From: Odiellus spinosus
Taxonomy: Eukaryota; Arthropoda; Arachnida; Opiliones; Phalangiidae
Assembly (NCBI GenBank): GCA_963920705.1
Contig: OY987239.1
Span: 11,229,004 to 11,293,003 of the forward strand
Length of the DNA: 64,000 nt
Direction of reading: 5' to 3'
The notes below the pieces were generated by a model. It had not been told where the DNA came from, made no database searches, and worked only from the letters and a program-made list of their open reading frames with translations. Of this stretch, positions 47,651 to 59,619 are shown in pieces; within the stretch, counting starts at the first letter, position 1; every line of letters begins with the position of its first letter. Position numbers and translations under genes: made by a program.

Positions 47651-47805
47651 TCAAAGATTTATTAACAATTATATTGGATTTGGTTTCTCATGAAAAAACA
47701 TAAAAAAATCCACATATTTCTTTGGGTTAAAGTGTCCTTAGAAAATGAACAAAATGAAAACGTTCAAAATATAAAAATAATTTGTTTTCTAATATATGAC
47801 GTCGT

Positions 47806-48545
47806 TTATTTATGGTAAGTACTTTTACTAGAAAGACAGCGCGAAAGGGACATCATCACTGGTGTCAGAATTACGCCCTAGAATCATCTGTAGGCTCTAC
47901 AATAACGAAATCACGTGACCATAATGATGACGTAGATTGAGGGGAATTTTAGTTTCAAAAGTTTTGAAAATGGGTGATTATAAAATATGTATTTTTACTG
48001 TCGAGGTAATTAGGGTCGTATCTTCTCCGTGTCTTTTCCTAGAGTGTTGAAGCTGTGTTTAACGAATAGCCCCATTCTTAATCTACAAAATGAGCTCTTC
48101 CATCTTTAAATCGACCCAACCAAAGTTAAGTTATACATTTTTAAATGAAAGTGTTCACAAATAGAAGCGTGCGTTCAGATTTAGAAGGAAAATGGGGATT
48201 ATAAAATATGTATTTTTACTGTCGCTCTAATTAGGGTCGTATCTTCTCCGTGTCTTTTCCTAGAGTGTTGAAGCTGTGTTCCCCGAATAGCCCCATTCTT
48301 AATCTACAAAATGAGCTCTTCCATCTTTAAATCGACCCAACCAAAGTTAAGTTATACATTTTTAAATGAAAGTGTTCACAAATAGAAACGTGCGTTCACA
48401 TTTAAAAATTTCGAAACTGGGCGATTATAAAATATGTATTTTTTACTGTTATGGTAATTTTGTTCTATGACATATGTATATATATTTTGAATCGTTTTTT
48501 AACGATCAACCCGAAAATATGACTCAATTTTCATTTGTAGTTGAT
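47806..48545 (+). mobile_element. F6 element: head, two units, tail
   Basis: Same head, 221-base spacing (47981 to 48202) and tail. Confidence 0.87.
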
Positions 48546-48857
48546 GAAAAGTTTAATAAATGTAAATGAGATACTTCGAAATATATAAATTCCTGGCACT
48601 AACCCTAAATTATCATAATAAATGCAAAAATTAATTTAAATTCCATATATTCTACAATAAAAACCGAAAATTCGTAACAAATCTTTTAAAATCTGTTTAT
48701 TCAAAGATTTTTATTAGATTTTGTATTTATCACCAAGCCACAAACGCGACAAAAAATACAAATCCAAACGCATGGGGGGAAATACAAAAACATATTACAA
48801 TTTTATTTTGTGTAAAACCCCTTTGGAATTTTCTACTAGGTTACTATTCGATATAAC

Positions 48858-49138
48858 CAAGGAGGATTAGACAAGGAGAGGAAATGTGGGGCTGCGTTGA
48901 GTTAGAGAGAGAAGAGCCAACCTCCCACTCGGGTGGAAAGGGGGGATAGGAAATTCTCGAGGTAAACTGTTGTCACGTGGTCGCTAGCTAGCGCGTCTCA
49001 TAAAGGATTCGTTTTACCCACGCGACAACATTTTACCACGAAACGTCTCTACCCCCGTTCTCCCAGAGTGGGAGTTTAGGCCGACGCAGTAGGAACCGCG
49101 CCGTCCCCACATTTCTTCTCCTTGTCTAATCCTCCTTG
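48858..49138 (-). mobile_element. M3 copy, intergenic
   Basis: 281 bp, ends CAAGGAGGATTAGACAAGGA, duplication ATATAAC; inverted relative to the 10508 copy. Confidence 0.92.
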
Positions 49139-49404
49139 ATATAACAAAACTCTTTCTATTGTGAAAACGAAAGAAGACGAATAATAAAAAGCAAAAAAGA
49201 GGTTCTGCCCCCTTACAAGACCTCAAAACATTCCAAGGGATAGAAGATAAAAATAAGGCTGACAATTTACAGATCTACAATTGAAAAAGAAGCCGATCCA
49301 TACACAAAAGAAGATCGTCAGCGCAAAAAAGGAGCAATTAGGATTTTTTAACAACCAATACAAATGACACCACCTTACACTATTAATTGAGAATAACCCA
49401 AGTA

Positions 49405-49788
49405 GAGCTCGGAATTCGTATAATTTATATTAATTGAATAAAATCTACTAAATTCTGATGTTTGATTAAAAATATACTTCATTCGAGTTAATTTATTCCA
49501 AGATAAAGTAAAAAAAACCTAATCCATATCCGTTTTTATTATCCAACAAAAATGGCAACTTATCTTAGAATATTATCCGATGCGTTATACGTTCGGATAA
49601 AAAACATTCAAAATTAATTTTCCGTGAAAAATAACGAATAAAAAGATGATTTAAAATCTTAGTTTCGTCGTTTTATTTATATTCTTCGAATTAAAAGTCA
49701 ATTTTGAAATATTTTTCTTATATTTTAGACTCTGGAAACGCGAATTATCCATCGTTATACGTTTGAAAACGAGTAATTTGTAGGTAGA
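49405..49788 (+). mobile_element. F3 element, 3'-truncated
   Basis: TA-flanked left terminus; similarity stops at TTTGTAGGTAGA. Confidence 0.83.
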
Positions 49789-50545
49789 GAGAGGGCGTCA
49801 AATAATATCTTACAAGGAAACCATAAAAAAAGGTAATAGCTAGTTAATAGTACTTTAGGGAAAATTACGAGGGTAACTTTTGAATGATAGATGGATGAAG
49901 ATAGGAAAGAGAGATGCGAATGAAGTAGCAGGTGGATTGAGTTCTGTTGTATTCCGAAAAGCCCAACCATGGAGAGATGAATCTGGGTTTACAGGGAAAA
50001 ATAACGTAACTTGAAATTATGTCTTTTTCTAATTTTGTTGAATATTTTGTTCCGTTTCGACATGGAATTAAATTTGGCAATTTATTGACGATGTTATCGC
50101 GACATTTTTAAAAACAAATCATGAAAGTAATTAAGAATAATTCAAAAAAATCATTAGGATTAAATTATAATTGATTAAATGATATCACGAAATCATTAGC
50201 AAACTTAGAAAATAGTTAAGATGACATCACGCTATTATTAAGTAAAAATCACTAAAGTTTTTTCAGATTCAAATTCCCTGACTTTTGCAGGTTTCCTCTG
50301 ACCTTTTCCAACGATTTTCCCTGACCGTTTCAGCTAATACTAACCAATTTTTAACCTTTTATTTTTTATATTACTTAAAAATAAATATTTTCAATAACAT
50401 GGAAATCCTGGCTTCTTGAAAGATTTTTAAATTTCCTGACTTTTTAAAATATCTTAAAATTCCCTGTTTTCCCTGATATGTGGCAACCCTGTCGAGAGGT
50501 AAATATGAAAACTCTAGACTAAAAAATCCAAATCAAATTCAAATC

Positions 50546-52336
50546 ATCTGTCCGACTCGGTCATCTGTCCGACTCGGTCATCTGTCCGACTCGGACATCT
50601 GTCCGATTCGGTCATCTGTCCGACTCGGTCATCTGTCCGACTCGGTCATCTGTCCGACTCGGTCATCTGTCCGACTCGGTCATCTGTCCGACTCGGTCAT
50701 CTGTCCGACTCGGACATCTGTCCGACTCGGTCATCTGTCCGACTCGGTCATCTGTCCGACTCGGTCATCTGTCCGACTCGGACAGATATCTGTCCGACTC
50801 GGTCATCTGTCCGACTCGGTCATCTGTCCGACTCGGTCATCTGTCCGACTCGGACATCTGTCCGACTCGGTCATCTGTCCGACTCGGTCATCTGTCCGAC
50901 TCGGACAGATATCTGTCCGACTCGGACAGATATCTGTCCGACTCGGTCATCTGTCCGACTCGGACATCTGTCCGACTCGGTCATCTGTCCGACTCGGTCA
51001 TCTGTCCGACTCGGACATCTGTCCGACTCGGTCATCTGTCCGACTCGGACATCTGTCCGACTCGGACATCTGTCCGACTCGGACATCTGATCGACTCGGT
51101 CATCTGTCCGACTCGGTCATCTGTCCGACTCGGTCATCTGTCGGACTCGGTCATCTGTCCGACTCGGACATCTGTCCGACTCGGTCATCTGTCCGACTCG
51201 GTCATCTGTCCGACTCGGTCATCTGTCCGACTCGGACAGATATCTGTCCGACTCGGTCATCTGTCCGACTCGGACATCTGTCCGACTCGGTCATCTGTCC
51301 GACTCGGTCATCTGTCCGACTCGGACATCTGTCCGATTCGGTCATCTGTCCGACTCGGTCATCTGTCCGACTCGGTCATCTGTCCGACTCGGTCATCTGT
51401 CCGACTCGGTCATCTGTCCGACTCGGTCATCTGTCCGACTCGGACATCTGTCCGACTCGGTCATCTGTCCGACTCGGTCATCTGTCCGACTCGGTCATCT
51501 GTCCGACTCGGTCATCTGTCCGACTCGGACATCTGTCCGACTCGGTCATCTGTCCGACTCGGTCATCTGTCCGACTCGGTCATCTGTCCGACTCGGACAG
51601 ATATCTGTCCGACTCGGTCATCTGTCCGACTCGGTCATCTGTCCGACTCGGTCATCTGTCCGACTCGGACATCTGTCCGACTCGGTCATCTGTCCGACTC
51701 GGTCATCTGTCCGACTCGGACAGATATCTGTCCGACTCGGACAGATATCTGTCCGACTCGGTCATCTGTCCGACTCGGACATCTGTCCGACTCGGTCATC
51801 TGTCCGACTCGGTCATCTGTCCGACTCGGACATCTGTCCGACTCGGTCATCTGTCCGACTCGGACATCTGTCCGACTCGGACATCTGTCCGACTCGGACA
51901 TCTGATCGACTCGGTCATCTGTCCGACTCGGTCATCTGTCCGACTCGGTCATCTGTCGGACTCGGTCATCTGTCCGACTCGGACATCTGTCCGACTCGGT
52001 CATCTGTCCGACTCGGTCATCTGTCCGACTCGGTCATCTGTCCGACTCGGACAGATATCTGTCCGACTCGGTCATCTGTCCGACTCGGACATCTGTCCGA
52101 CTCGGTCATCTGTCCGACTCGGTCATCTGTCCGACTCGGACATCTGTCCGACTCGGTCATCTGTCCGACTCGGTCATCTGTCCGACTCGGACATCTGTCC
52201 GACTCGGACATCTGTCCGACTCGGACATCTGTCCGACTCGGACATCTGTCCGACTCGGTCATCTGTCCGACTCGGTCATCTGTCCGACTCGGTCAGATCT
52301 GTCCGACTCGGTCATCTGTCCGACTCGGTCATCTTT
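50546..52336. repeat. 17-bp palindromic satellite with 815-bp higher-order repeat
   Basis: About a hundred units of CATCTGTCCGACTCGGW, the last base T or A, with occasional 23-base units containing CAGATATCTG. Units with A form CTGTCCGA-C-TCGGACAG, an 8-base-arm palindrome. Rare variants CTGATCGACT (51088 and 51903) and CTGTCGGACT recur exactly 815 bases apart. Because 17 is not a multiple of three, all frames show the same 17-residue cycle; the 627-residue open frame (50480-52363) is therefore an artefact of the array. Confidence 0.95.
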
Positions 52337-53665
52337 CACAAACACTTTGCCAGTCAAAATTAAGGGGTATTCGCGTTTTTCTAGAAACCATACGCGACTA
52401 CATGATTTTCGAATGTAATCGCTAGACTTTTGGTGTAGCTAAAAATGACCTATTCTTCGAAAAGCCTTAAAATTAAAGATACAACAATTCACCTCCCAAT
52501 GGTGGCGAAAAGTAAAAACGCGCGTTCAAAATTGAGTCGACCAAGAAGGCAATTTCAAACAGATGCTGTTGATCTTTTTCTGGCAAGCAAAGAAGAGATC
52601 AAAATATTTTCGGACCAATGATTCTCCCACACGGCTGGGAAGAATCTTTTTTTGATGAAATATTAAAGTAACTCGGAAAAAATCCAGATTTACACAACAG
52701 ATTTCAGGACGAATAAAAATTCCAGACAATTTCAGGACCTTTGTAATAAATCTGATATGTTGCAAAAAACTTTGAAAAATATAATTTAGGGCGAAGTCAG
52801 GTGTTAATTCAGAAATCTTTCTGTTTTTGCGAACTTGTTACGGAATGAAAAACTAAAGCCAGTAAAAATAAACGGTCAGCACAATTCAAAAGTAGGATAA
52901 TTAATCTAATTAATAGCGACGCTAATGAAGTAATTAACGAATATTTAGACAAGATGACGTACTAGTTGAAGTATTTTATAATTAAAAGAAAGCGTAATTA
53001 CGGTAGTTTACGGGGAAAGGTCAAAGATGTATATCGAAAATCGCGATTTCCTGAAATCGAGGTCAAGGTTGAGATTGGGGCAACGGAAAAATTAAATAAT
53101 TAAGCCGGTTTTCGGTTTATTGACGTAATCTCGCGTGTATTTCCTCCCAATCTAAAGCTTTATAGATGTTTGCCGAATAAAAATTGAAATTAAAATATTT
53201 AGAGACGAATTTCAACGCCATCTAGGTAGTATTTTTTTTTTTTTTCATTATCTCTAACGAAAATAGTATATTTCATTCTCCCTTCATTACATTACTGGCT
53301 AAAAGGGATCACCGTTGGCGCCCTTTTATTTCCCTCATTCGTGTACTAACGAAGATCATTTTGATTGGACCTTTCAGAAATATCAACGGTACCTGTAAAG
53401 CAAACTCATCCCTCCACGAAATATTTTCTATTTTTAGTCCATCTTTCCTTTTTTTTCCTGAATAGATGTTTGTTAGGTTTAGTTATAAGTCTGCAATCAG
53501 TTTTCGGAAGGAAAAATTAAGGTTGGTATTAGGGTATTCGATGTTTGTTCAAAGGGACACGAAAAACCTGTACACTATTTTATAAGTAAAAAATATCGAA
53601 ACAAAATAATTTTGGTCATAATTCTTCATCTCGTTGGTGTTCAAAAGGTGTCAGGTTAATTTTAC
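52337..53665. other. F9 copy, otherwise unassigned
   Basis: Nothing recognised outside F9 (52846-53236). Confidence 0.55.
52846..53236 (+). mobile_element. F9 repeat without M1
   Basis: Shows the uninterrupted junction AGCCAGTAAAAATAAACGG that matches the M1 copy 1 insertion site. Confidence 0.75.
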
Positions 53666-54735
53666 GCTAAGCCTAATTCGGGCCTATTTTCAAATATAGG
53701 AAGATTTAGTCATTTTGACGAACTACCCTTAGTCACGTGAGCTTAACGAGTTATCAAAAGGTAACTTAGACCAGTTAATCACTAGATATTTAGTTATAAA
53801 CAAACAATAACTATAATAAAATGAGTAACCGAGTACTCTAGCTAAGCCTAATTCGGGCCTATTTTCAAATATAGGAAGATTTAGTCATTTTGATGAACAA
53901 CCCTTAGTCACGTGAGCTTAACGAGTTATCAAAAGGTAACTTAGACCAGTTAATCACTAGATATTTATTTATAAATAAACAATAACTATAATAAAATGAG
54001 TAACCGAGTACTCTAGCTAAGCCTAATTCGGGCCTATTTTCAAATATAGGAAGATTTAGTCATTTTGATGAACTACCCTTAGTCACGTGAGCTTAACGAG
54101 TTATCAAAAGGTAACTTAGACCAGTTAATCACTAGATATTTAGTTATAAATTAACACTAAATATAATAAAACGAATTACCGAGTACTCTAGCTAAGCCTA
54201 ATTCGGGCCTATTTTCAAATATAGGAAGATTTAGTCATTTTGATGAACAACCCTTAGTCACGTGAGCTTAACGAGTTATCAAAAGGTAACTTAGACCAGT
54301 TAATCACTAGATATTTATTTATAAATTAACAATAACTGTAATAAAATGAGTAACCGAGTACTCTAGCTAAGCCTAATTCGGGCCTATTTTCAAATACAGG
54401 AAGATTTAGTCATTTTGACGAACAACCCTTAGTCACGTGAGCTTAACGAGTTATCAAAAGGTCACTTAGACCAGTTAATCACTAGATATTTAGTTATAAA
54501 TAAACAATAACTATAATAAAATGAGTAACCGAGTACTCTAGCTAAGCCTAATTCTGGCCTATTTTCAAATATAGGAAGATTTAGTCATTTTGATGAACAA
54601 CCCTTAGTCACGTGAGCTTAACGAGTTATCAAAAGGTCACTTAGACCAGTTAATCACTAGATATTTAGTTATAAATAAACAATAACTATAATAAAATGAG
54701 TAACCGAGTACTCTAGCTAAGCCTAATTCGGGCCT
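53666..54735. repeat. 175-bp satellite, six units
   Basis: GCTAAGCCTAATTCGGGCC starts at 53666, 53841, 54016, 54191, 54366, 54541 and 54716, an invariant 175-base period. Each unit holds AGTCACGTGAGC. The last unit is cut after about 20 bases. Confidence 0.96.
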
Positions 54736-55546
54736 ACTTCGTTTTTTAAAAGAAAACTATGTAAAAAGCGTCCGCTTTTTATCAGGCATCAATCCCAGAT
54801 GTGTATAAAAATCTAAAAATATATTTTCACAGCCTTAAATCCAATAAAAATGTAATTTCCGTTTCAATAATCCTTTAAAAGGAACGTGGAGGGATGGTCT
54901 ACCCACGTTCCTAATTCCTTCGCCCATCTATTGTGGTGGAAAGACGAAAACTTAAAGATAAAATAAAAGAGGCTACACTAGGGGTCGCTCTCGCCGGATC
55001 TAGACGAAGGTTCGAGGGAGCAGTTTCGGAGAAAATTCTGATAGAAACTGCGGCTTCCAGTTCTCCGAGCCAGAGTCCAACGATCCAATCCCCCATGATG
55101 CTAAGGCAACAGCCAGAGGCTAAGAGATGAAGACTACCGTACAGTGAAGGACATTTTAGTCCGAACTAGAGAAGGGACAGAGATAAGAGGAGGCAGATTC
55201 GGACCAACCAGGGGGAAAGGAAAAATAACTTCTTCAATGCCACCGTGACAAGAGTCGGGTTGCCAAGCTCTAGGGACAAGACACAAACTACAAGATCTTC
55301 AACTCATGGTGGAAATAATACGACTTTTTTCAACTTTATATTCTCGGTTTCGAAGAACATATTATTACACGAAAAAAAGTTAACCATCTTCGATTACACA
55401 ACTTTGAAAAAGGGAAAAAAAAAAAAAAAAAAAAAAAAAAAACGTAGATGTCAATCGTCGAAAATAGTAAGTAATTTCTTAAAGGTCATGTTACTATTTT
55501 GATTGGATTATAATGATTAATAATACCCTTTAATCAGGTTTAAATA
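54736..55546. other. Gene-free stretch with GC-richer block and poly(A)
   Basis: Between a 175-bp satellite and an F3 element. 54880-55310 is richer in G+C than its surroundings, begins with a hairpin (GGAACGTGG...CCACGTTCC), has a 65-codon open frame (54933-55130) that I do not recognise, and is followed by about 25 A's at 55418. It could be a retroposed sequence; there is no clear target duplication. Confidence 0.4.
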
Positions 55547-56086
55547 GAGATCGGAATTCGTATAATTTTTATTAATTGGATAAAATCTACTAAATTCTGA
55601 TGTATATTATCAGTTTTATTAAAAATAGACTTCATTCGAGTTAATTTATTTCAAGATAAATAAAAAAAAACGTAATCCATATCCGTTTCTATTATCCAAC
55701 AAAATTTCCCTTATCTTAGAATATTATCCGATGCGTTATACGTTCGGATAAAAAACATTCAAAATTTATTTTCCGTGAAAAATAACGAATAAAAAGATGA
55801 TTTAAAATCATAGTTTCGTCGTTTTATTTATATTCTTCGAATTAAAAGTTAATTTGAAATTTTTTTTCTTATATTTTAGACTCTGGAAACGCGAATTATC
55901 CATCGTTATACGTTTGAAAACGAGTAATTTGTAGGTAGATAAAGCGGCGAAGGCTTATCTTCTGGTAAACCATTTAACAATTATACGAATATAGAAATTT
56001 CATTGTTTTAGTTACAATTTATCCGAAAATAAAATATCTGAAAATATACGAATAACGGAAGATAATGGGTATATGATTCCGAGCTC
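55547..56086 (+). mobile_element. F3 element, near complete
   Basis: Left terminus slightly altered (GAGATCGGAATTCG); right terminus GAGCTC followed by TA. Confidence 0.87.
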
Positions 56087-56277
56087 TAGATAAATCAATG
56101 AAGGCATCACTTTAAATATATATAATTTTATGAAACCTTAATAATATAAAAATTTAAACCACTAAGGTGATTAAGACTTTCCATTGGGAGATAATAAAAT
56201 TTAAAATTCAAAGGATAAGGCACACTTTCTACTCGAGCTTTGGGTTTCTACGGTTTCCTTTAAATTGAAATATATTA

Positions 56278-56570
56278 CTAGCTCCAACGGATTGTCCAGC
56301 ATCGATGGTTAAAGTTTGGACAGTCGTAGTTGGGTCTGGGATTTTCCATACCATGTTTTGGTCACTCGATTAAAAATTGCCAAAGTTGGTAACGCTCTCC
56401 GCGAGCATCGAGCTAGAGCATTACCAGCTTGGTAACGTCTAATCGACTGATTAAGCTTAATTAGGATTTTAGTTTCGTGACCAAAAAAATGGTATGGAAA
56501 ATCCCAGACCCAAACTACGAGTGTCCAGGCTTTAACCATCGATGCTGGACAATCCGTTGGAGCTAGGGAA
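56278..56570. mobile_element. Single-copy foldback element
   Basis: Perfect-looking arms of about 80 bases: CTAGCTCCAACGGATTGTCC at the left, GGACAATCCGTTGGAGCTAG at the right, with GGGATTTTCCATACCAT and its inverse further in. The minus-strand open frame across it follows from the palindrome and resembles no protein I know. Confidence 0.75.
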
Positions 56571-56817
56571 AAGTGCCCATGGACAATTTTGCTCAAATTT
56601 AAAGGAACTCCGTAAAAAGCCAAAACGTTTGCCATGTCCTTTTTCTTCATTATTCAAATTATGTAACCTTTTCCGACCTTATTCTCTGAGATAAACGACA
56701 AGGCTTAAAAAAAATATAACTTTAAACGTCGTTATCATAACCTCCACCTGTCAAATTAACATATTTTAATTAGGGTCTCAAAGCATAAAAAATAAATTGC
56801 GAAATAAAAAGCTTTAA

Positions 56818-57253
56818 AGGGAGGATGCAACCTAACAACAAGTGATTTTTTTATCGATTCCTTATTGTTTAAATAGGCCTAATCCACTACTTAAAAAATT
56901 TACAAACAAATATTAAACTAGAAATAAATTTAAAACTTACCCTGAAAATAGGCTTAGCGGGATTCATGGAGGTCCTGATTTCCTCGCGTGTCAGGTCTAG
57001 CGACCAATCGCGCGCGACGTCAGTCTCGTGGAGATCTCGCGTGAACGACGGGCCTTCGCTCATTGGTCGCTAGACCTGACACGGACGCGATTCAGGATCT
57101 CCACGAATCCCGCTAAGCCTATTTTCAGGGTAAGTTTTAAATTTATTTCTAGTTTAATATTTGTATTGCAAACTTTTTATCGGTGGATTAGGCCTATTTA
57201 AACGATAAGGAATCGATAAAAAAAATCACTTGTAATTAGGTTGCATTCTCCCT
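56818..57253 (+). mobile_element. F5 element, complete
   Basis: 436 bp, TTAA on both sides. Confidence 0.92.
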
Positions 57254-57257
57254 TTAA

Positions 57258-57693
57258 ACCCAGAAAAGTTCAAGAATCAAGTAGTGGTCAGAAGGGGAAA
57301 TAAAAATTGTATCAGGAATAGAGAATTTACTGGATGGGCTAAATCTAAAGGCATTATAGCCACGGGAGCAAAGGTCAAATTTCCCGTACACTATAGGGAA
57401 AGAAACAGTCCTGAGGAAGAGACCTTAATGACCCCTGACACTCGGCTGACCCCAGGAGCCAATTTCATCGTACCGCTCGGTTGAACGGCCCGCGTTGAAA
57501 TTAGCCAAGGGTGAAGGAGCCAACGAGATTCCATGCCTTACAGACATTTAACTTTACGCTATCTTTCCCCACCTTCCTTATAAAGATACGTTCAAACTAT
57601 ACGATTTTCAATAAAACTTTGGCGTTAAGCCTAAGGAATCTATATGCTGGGGAAAATTCCCAAAATACGATGTTTACTCGAGTTTCCTAACAC
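57258..57693 (+). other. Unrecognised open frame between F5 and M1
   Basis: A frame without stops runs from about 57260 to the stop at 57484 and includes GWAKSKGIIATGAKVKFP and LTPGANFIVPLG. Composition is more coding-like than nearby DNA, but it starts at the edge of an F5 element, has no ATG in a good place and no splice partner I can find. It may be an exon fragment or part of an unknown repeat. Confidence 0.3.
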
Positions 57694-58017
57694 CAGAAGC
57701 CGATGAAACCCTCCTTTGAAGTCTATTACTAACCCTCTCTGTATGGGTTATTCTCAAAAGGCGCGATTCGTACGCCTCCTAACGGTAGATGTTTTCGGAG
57801 CGGGAGTTCGTCCAGCGAATATCTCTAGCAGCCTCGGAGTTCGTCCAAAATACGTCGTCGTTTGTGGAGAGAGAGAATTTCCAATTTTCCGTAGACAGGG
57901 GGGTATGAAGTAGGACCCCTTCTAACTCGTAAAATTGGGAATTTTACCCATACAGAGAGGAGCGCTATATGGAACATTAGTGTAGTAGACTTCAAAGGAG
58001 GGTTTCATCGGCTTCTG
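57694..58017 (-). mobile_element. M1 copy 22
   Basis: Complete ends with a short internal deletion (324 bp). Flanks CTAACAC and CTGCTAC match poorly. CTTCTAACTCG subfamily. Confidence 0.93.
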
Positions 58018-58110
58018 CTGCTACGTAATATAATTATTATTAAACAGCTTTAACTATTTAAATATTTAAAGAATTGTTTAATTAAAACTCTAAAAGTAAA
58101 TTAAAGAATT

Positions 58111-58571
58111 AATAGAATTTTTTATTAATTGGATAAATCTACTAAATTCTAATTATCTGTTTGATTAAAAATAGACTATCCGTTTTTATCCAAAATGGCA
58201 ACTTATCTTAGAATATTATCCGATGCGTTATACGTTCGGATAAAAAACATTCAAAATTTATTTTCCGTTAAAAATAACGAATAAAAAGATGATTTAAAAT
58301 CTTAGTTTCGTCGTTTTATTTATATTCTTCGAATTAAAAGTTAATTTTGAAATATTTTTCTTATATTTTAGACTCTGGAAACGCGAATTATCCATCGTTA
58401 TACGTGTTGAAAACGAATAATTTGTAGATAGATAAAGCGGCGAAGGCTTATCTTCGGGGTAAACCTTTTAACAATTATACGAATATACAAATTTCATTGT
58501 TTTAGTTACAATTTATCCGAAAATAAAATATCTGAAAATATACGGAAGATAATGGATCGATCCGAGCCCTA
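58111..58571 (+). mobile_element. F3 element, eroded
   Basis: Left terminus lost and several small deletions; right end reads GATCGATCCGAGCCCT. Confidence 0.8.
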
Positions 58572-58916
58572 ATTTTAGTTTGAACGACCCTTTTTTTTTC
58601 CCACTTTCTTTCGGAACTATTCCAACTAGATTTTCTTTTCTCTTCTTTGAATCTTTGGTTCATCTTTGCCTAGTCTTCTTGTATATTATAAGAACAGGAA
58701 GCTAACCACCATTTACAGAGACTTATCTTTTCATCCGGCTAACAAAATTCGCTGACATTTAAAAAAAGGTATCTGATAATGACGGACTAGAAAGTTCCTT
58801 TCATTGAAGAAAAGCTACCTACATTTTTATATTAAGGATTAAAAATTTGCTTTTTAATTAAAAGCAAGGTAATCTTTTTTAAACTTAGTTTGCAGGGAAT
58901 TTAGAAAATATATTAT

Positions 58917-59254
58917 CAGAAGCCGATGAAACCCTCCTTTGAAGTCTATTACTCCCTGGTCTTGTCTACCCCTCTCTGTATGGGTTAGTTTCAAAAAAGC
59001 GCGATTCGTACGCCTCCTAACGGTAGATATTTTCGGAGCGGGAGTTCGTCCAGCGAATATCTCTAGCAGCCTCAGAGTTCGTCAAAAAAACGTCGTCGTT
59101 TGTGGAGAGAGAGAATTTCCAATTTTCCGTAGACAGGGGGTATGAAGTAGGACCCCTCCGATCTCGTAAAATTGGGAATTTTACCCATACAGAGAGGAGC
59201 GCTATATGGAACATTGGAGTAGTAGACTTCAAAGGAGGGTTTCATCGGCTTCTG
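58917..59254 (-). mobile_element. M1 copy 23
   Basis: Duplication ATATTAT. Confidence 0.95.
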
Positions 59255-59619
59255 ATATTATTGAAATTCTTTATACATCGAATTCTTTTATTATTTAACA
59301 AATTTTGCATTCTTAAAATTAATTATAGCTTTTCAAACCTCAATAGAATAATTAAATTTGCTTTCATTCTTGTACTTTCAAAAGAAATAGATAATTATAT
59401 TCTCTCCAAGAGATAATTAGTTTAAATTGCGTGGGATTTAGTACAGCTAGCCTATGAAAAATTAAATTATAAAATAATCTTTAATAGATCGTAAATTTAA
59501 ATGAATTTTACGATCAAAATGGGTGGAAATTATTGAAAGTTTTTCGCAGAATTTATTAATTTTGAAAGGTGGGATTAGCGCGTTCGAGCCAGTATTTTGA
59601 CGATTTCCTTTGAAATGAG

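Larger units (their letters stand above)
48546..50545. other. Repeats only
   Basis: M3 (48858-49138) and F3 (49405-49788); 50270-50480 has a few CCCTGACTTTT units before the 17-bp satellite. Confidence 0.55.

Noticed and set aside
50480-52363. A 627-residue open reading frame
   Set aside because: It is the translation of the 17-bp satellite, which repeats every 51 bases in all frames; overlapping open frames exist on the other strand and no protein features are seen.
54933-55130. 65-residue open frame in a GC-richer block
   Set aside because: No recognised domain, opposite strand also open, and near a poly(A) tract; kept only as an unassigned region.
56309-56650. 113-residue minus-strand open frame
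   Set aside because: Covers both arms of a foldback element, so it is open because of the palindrome.
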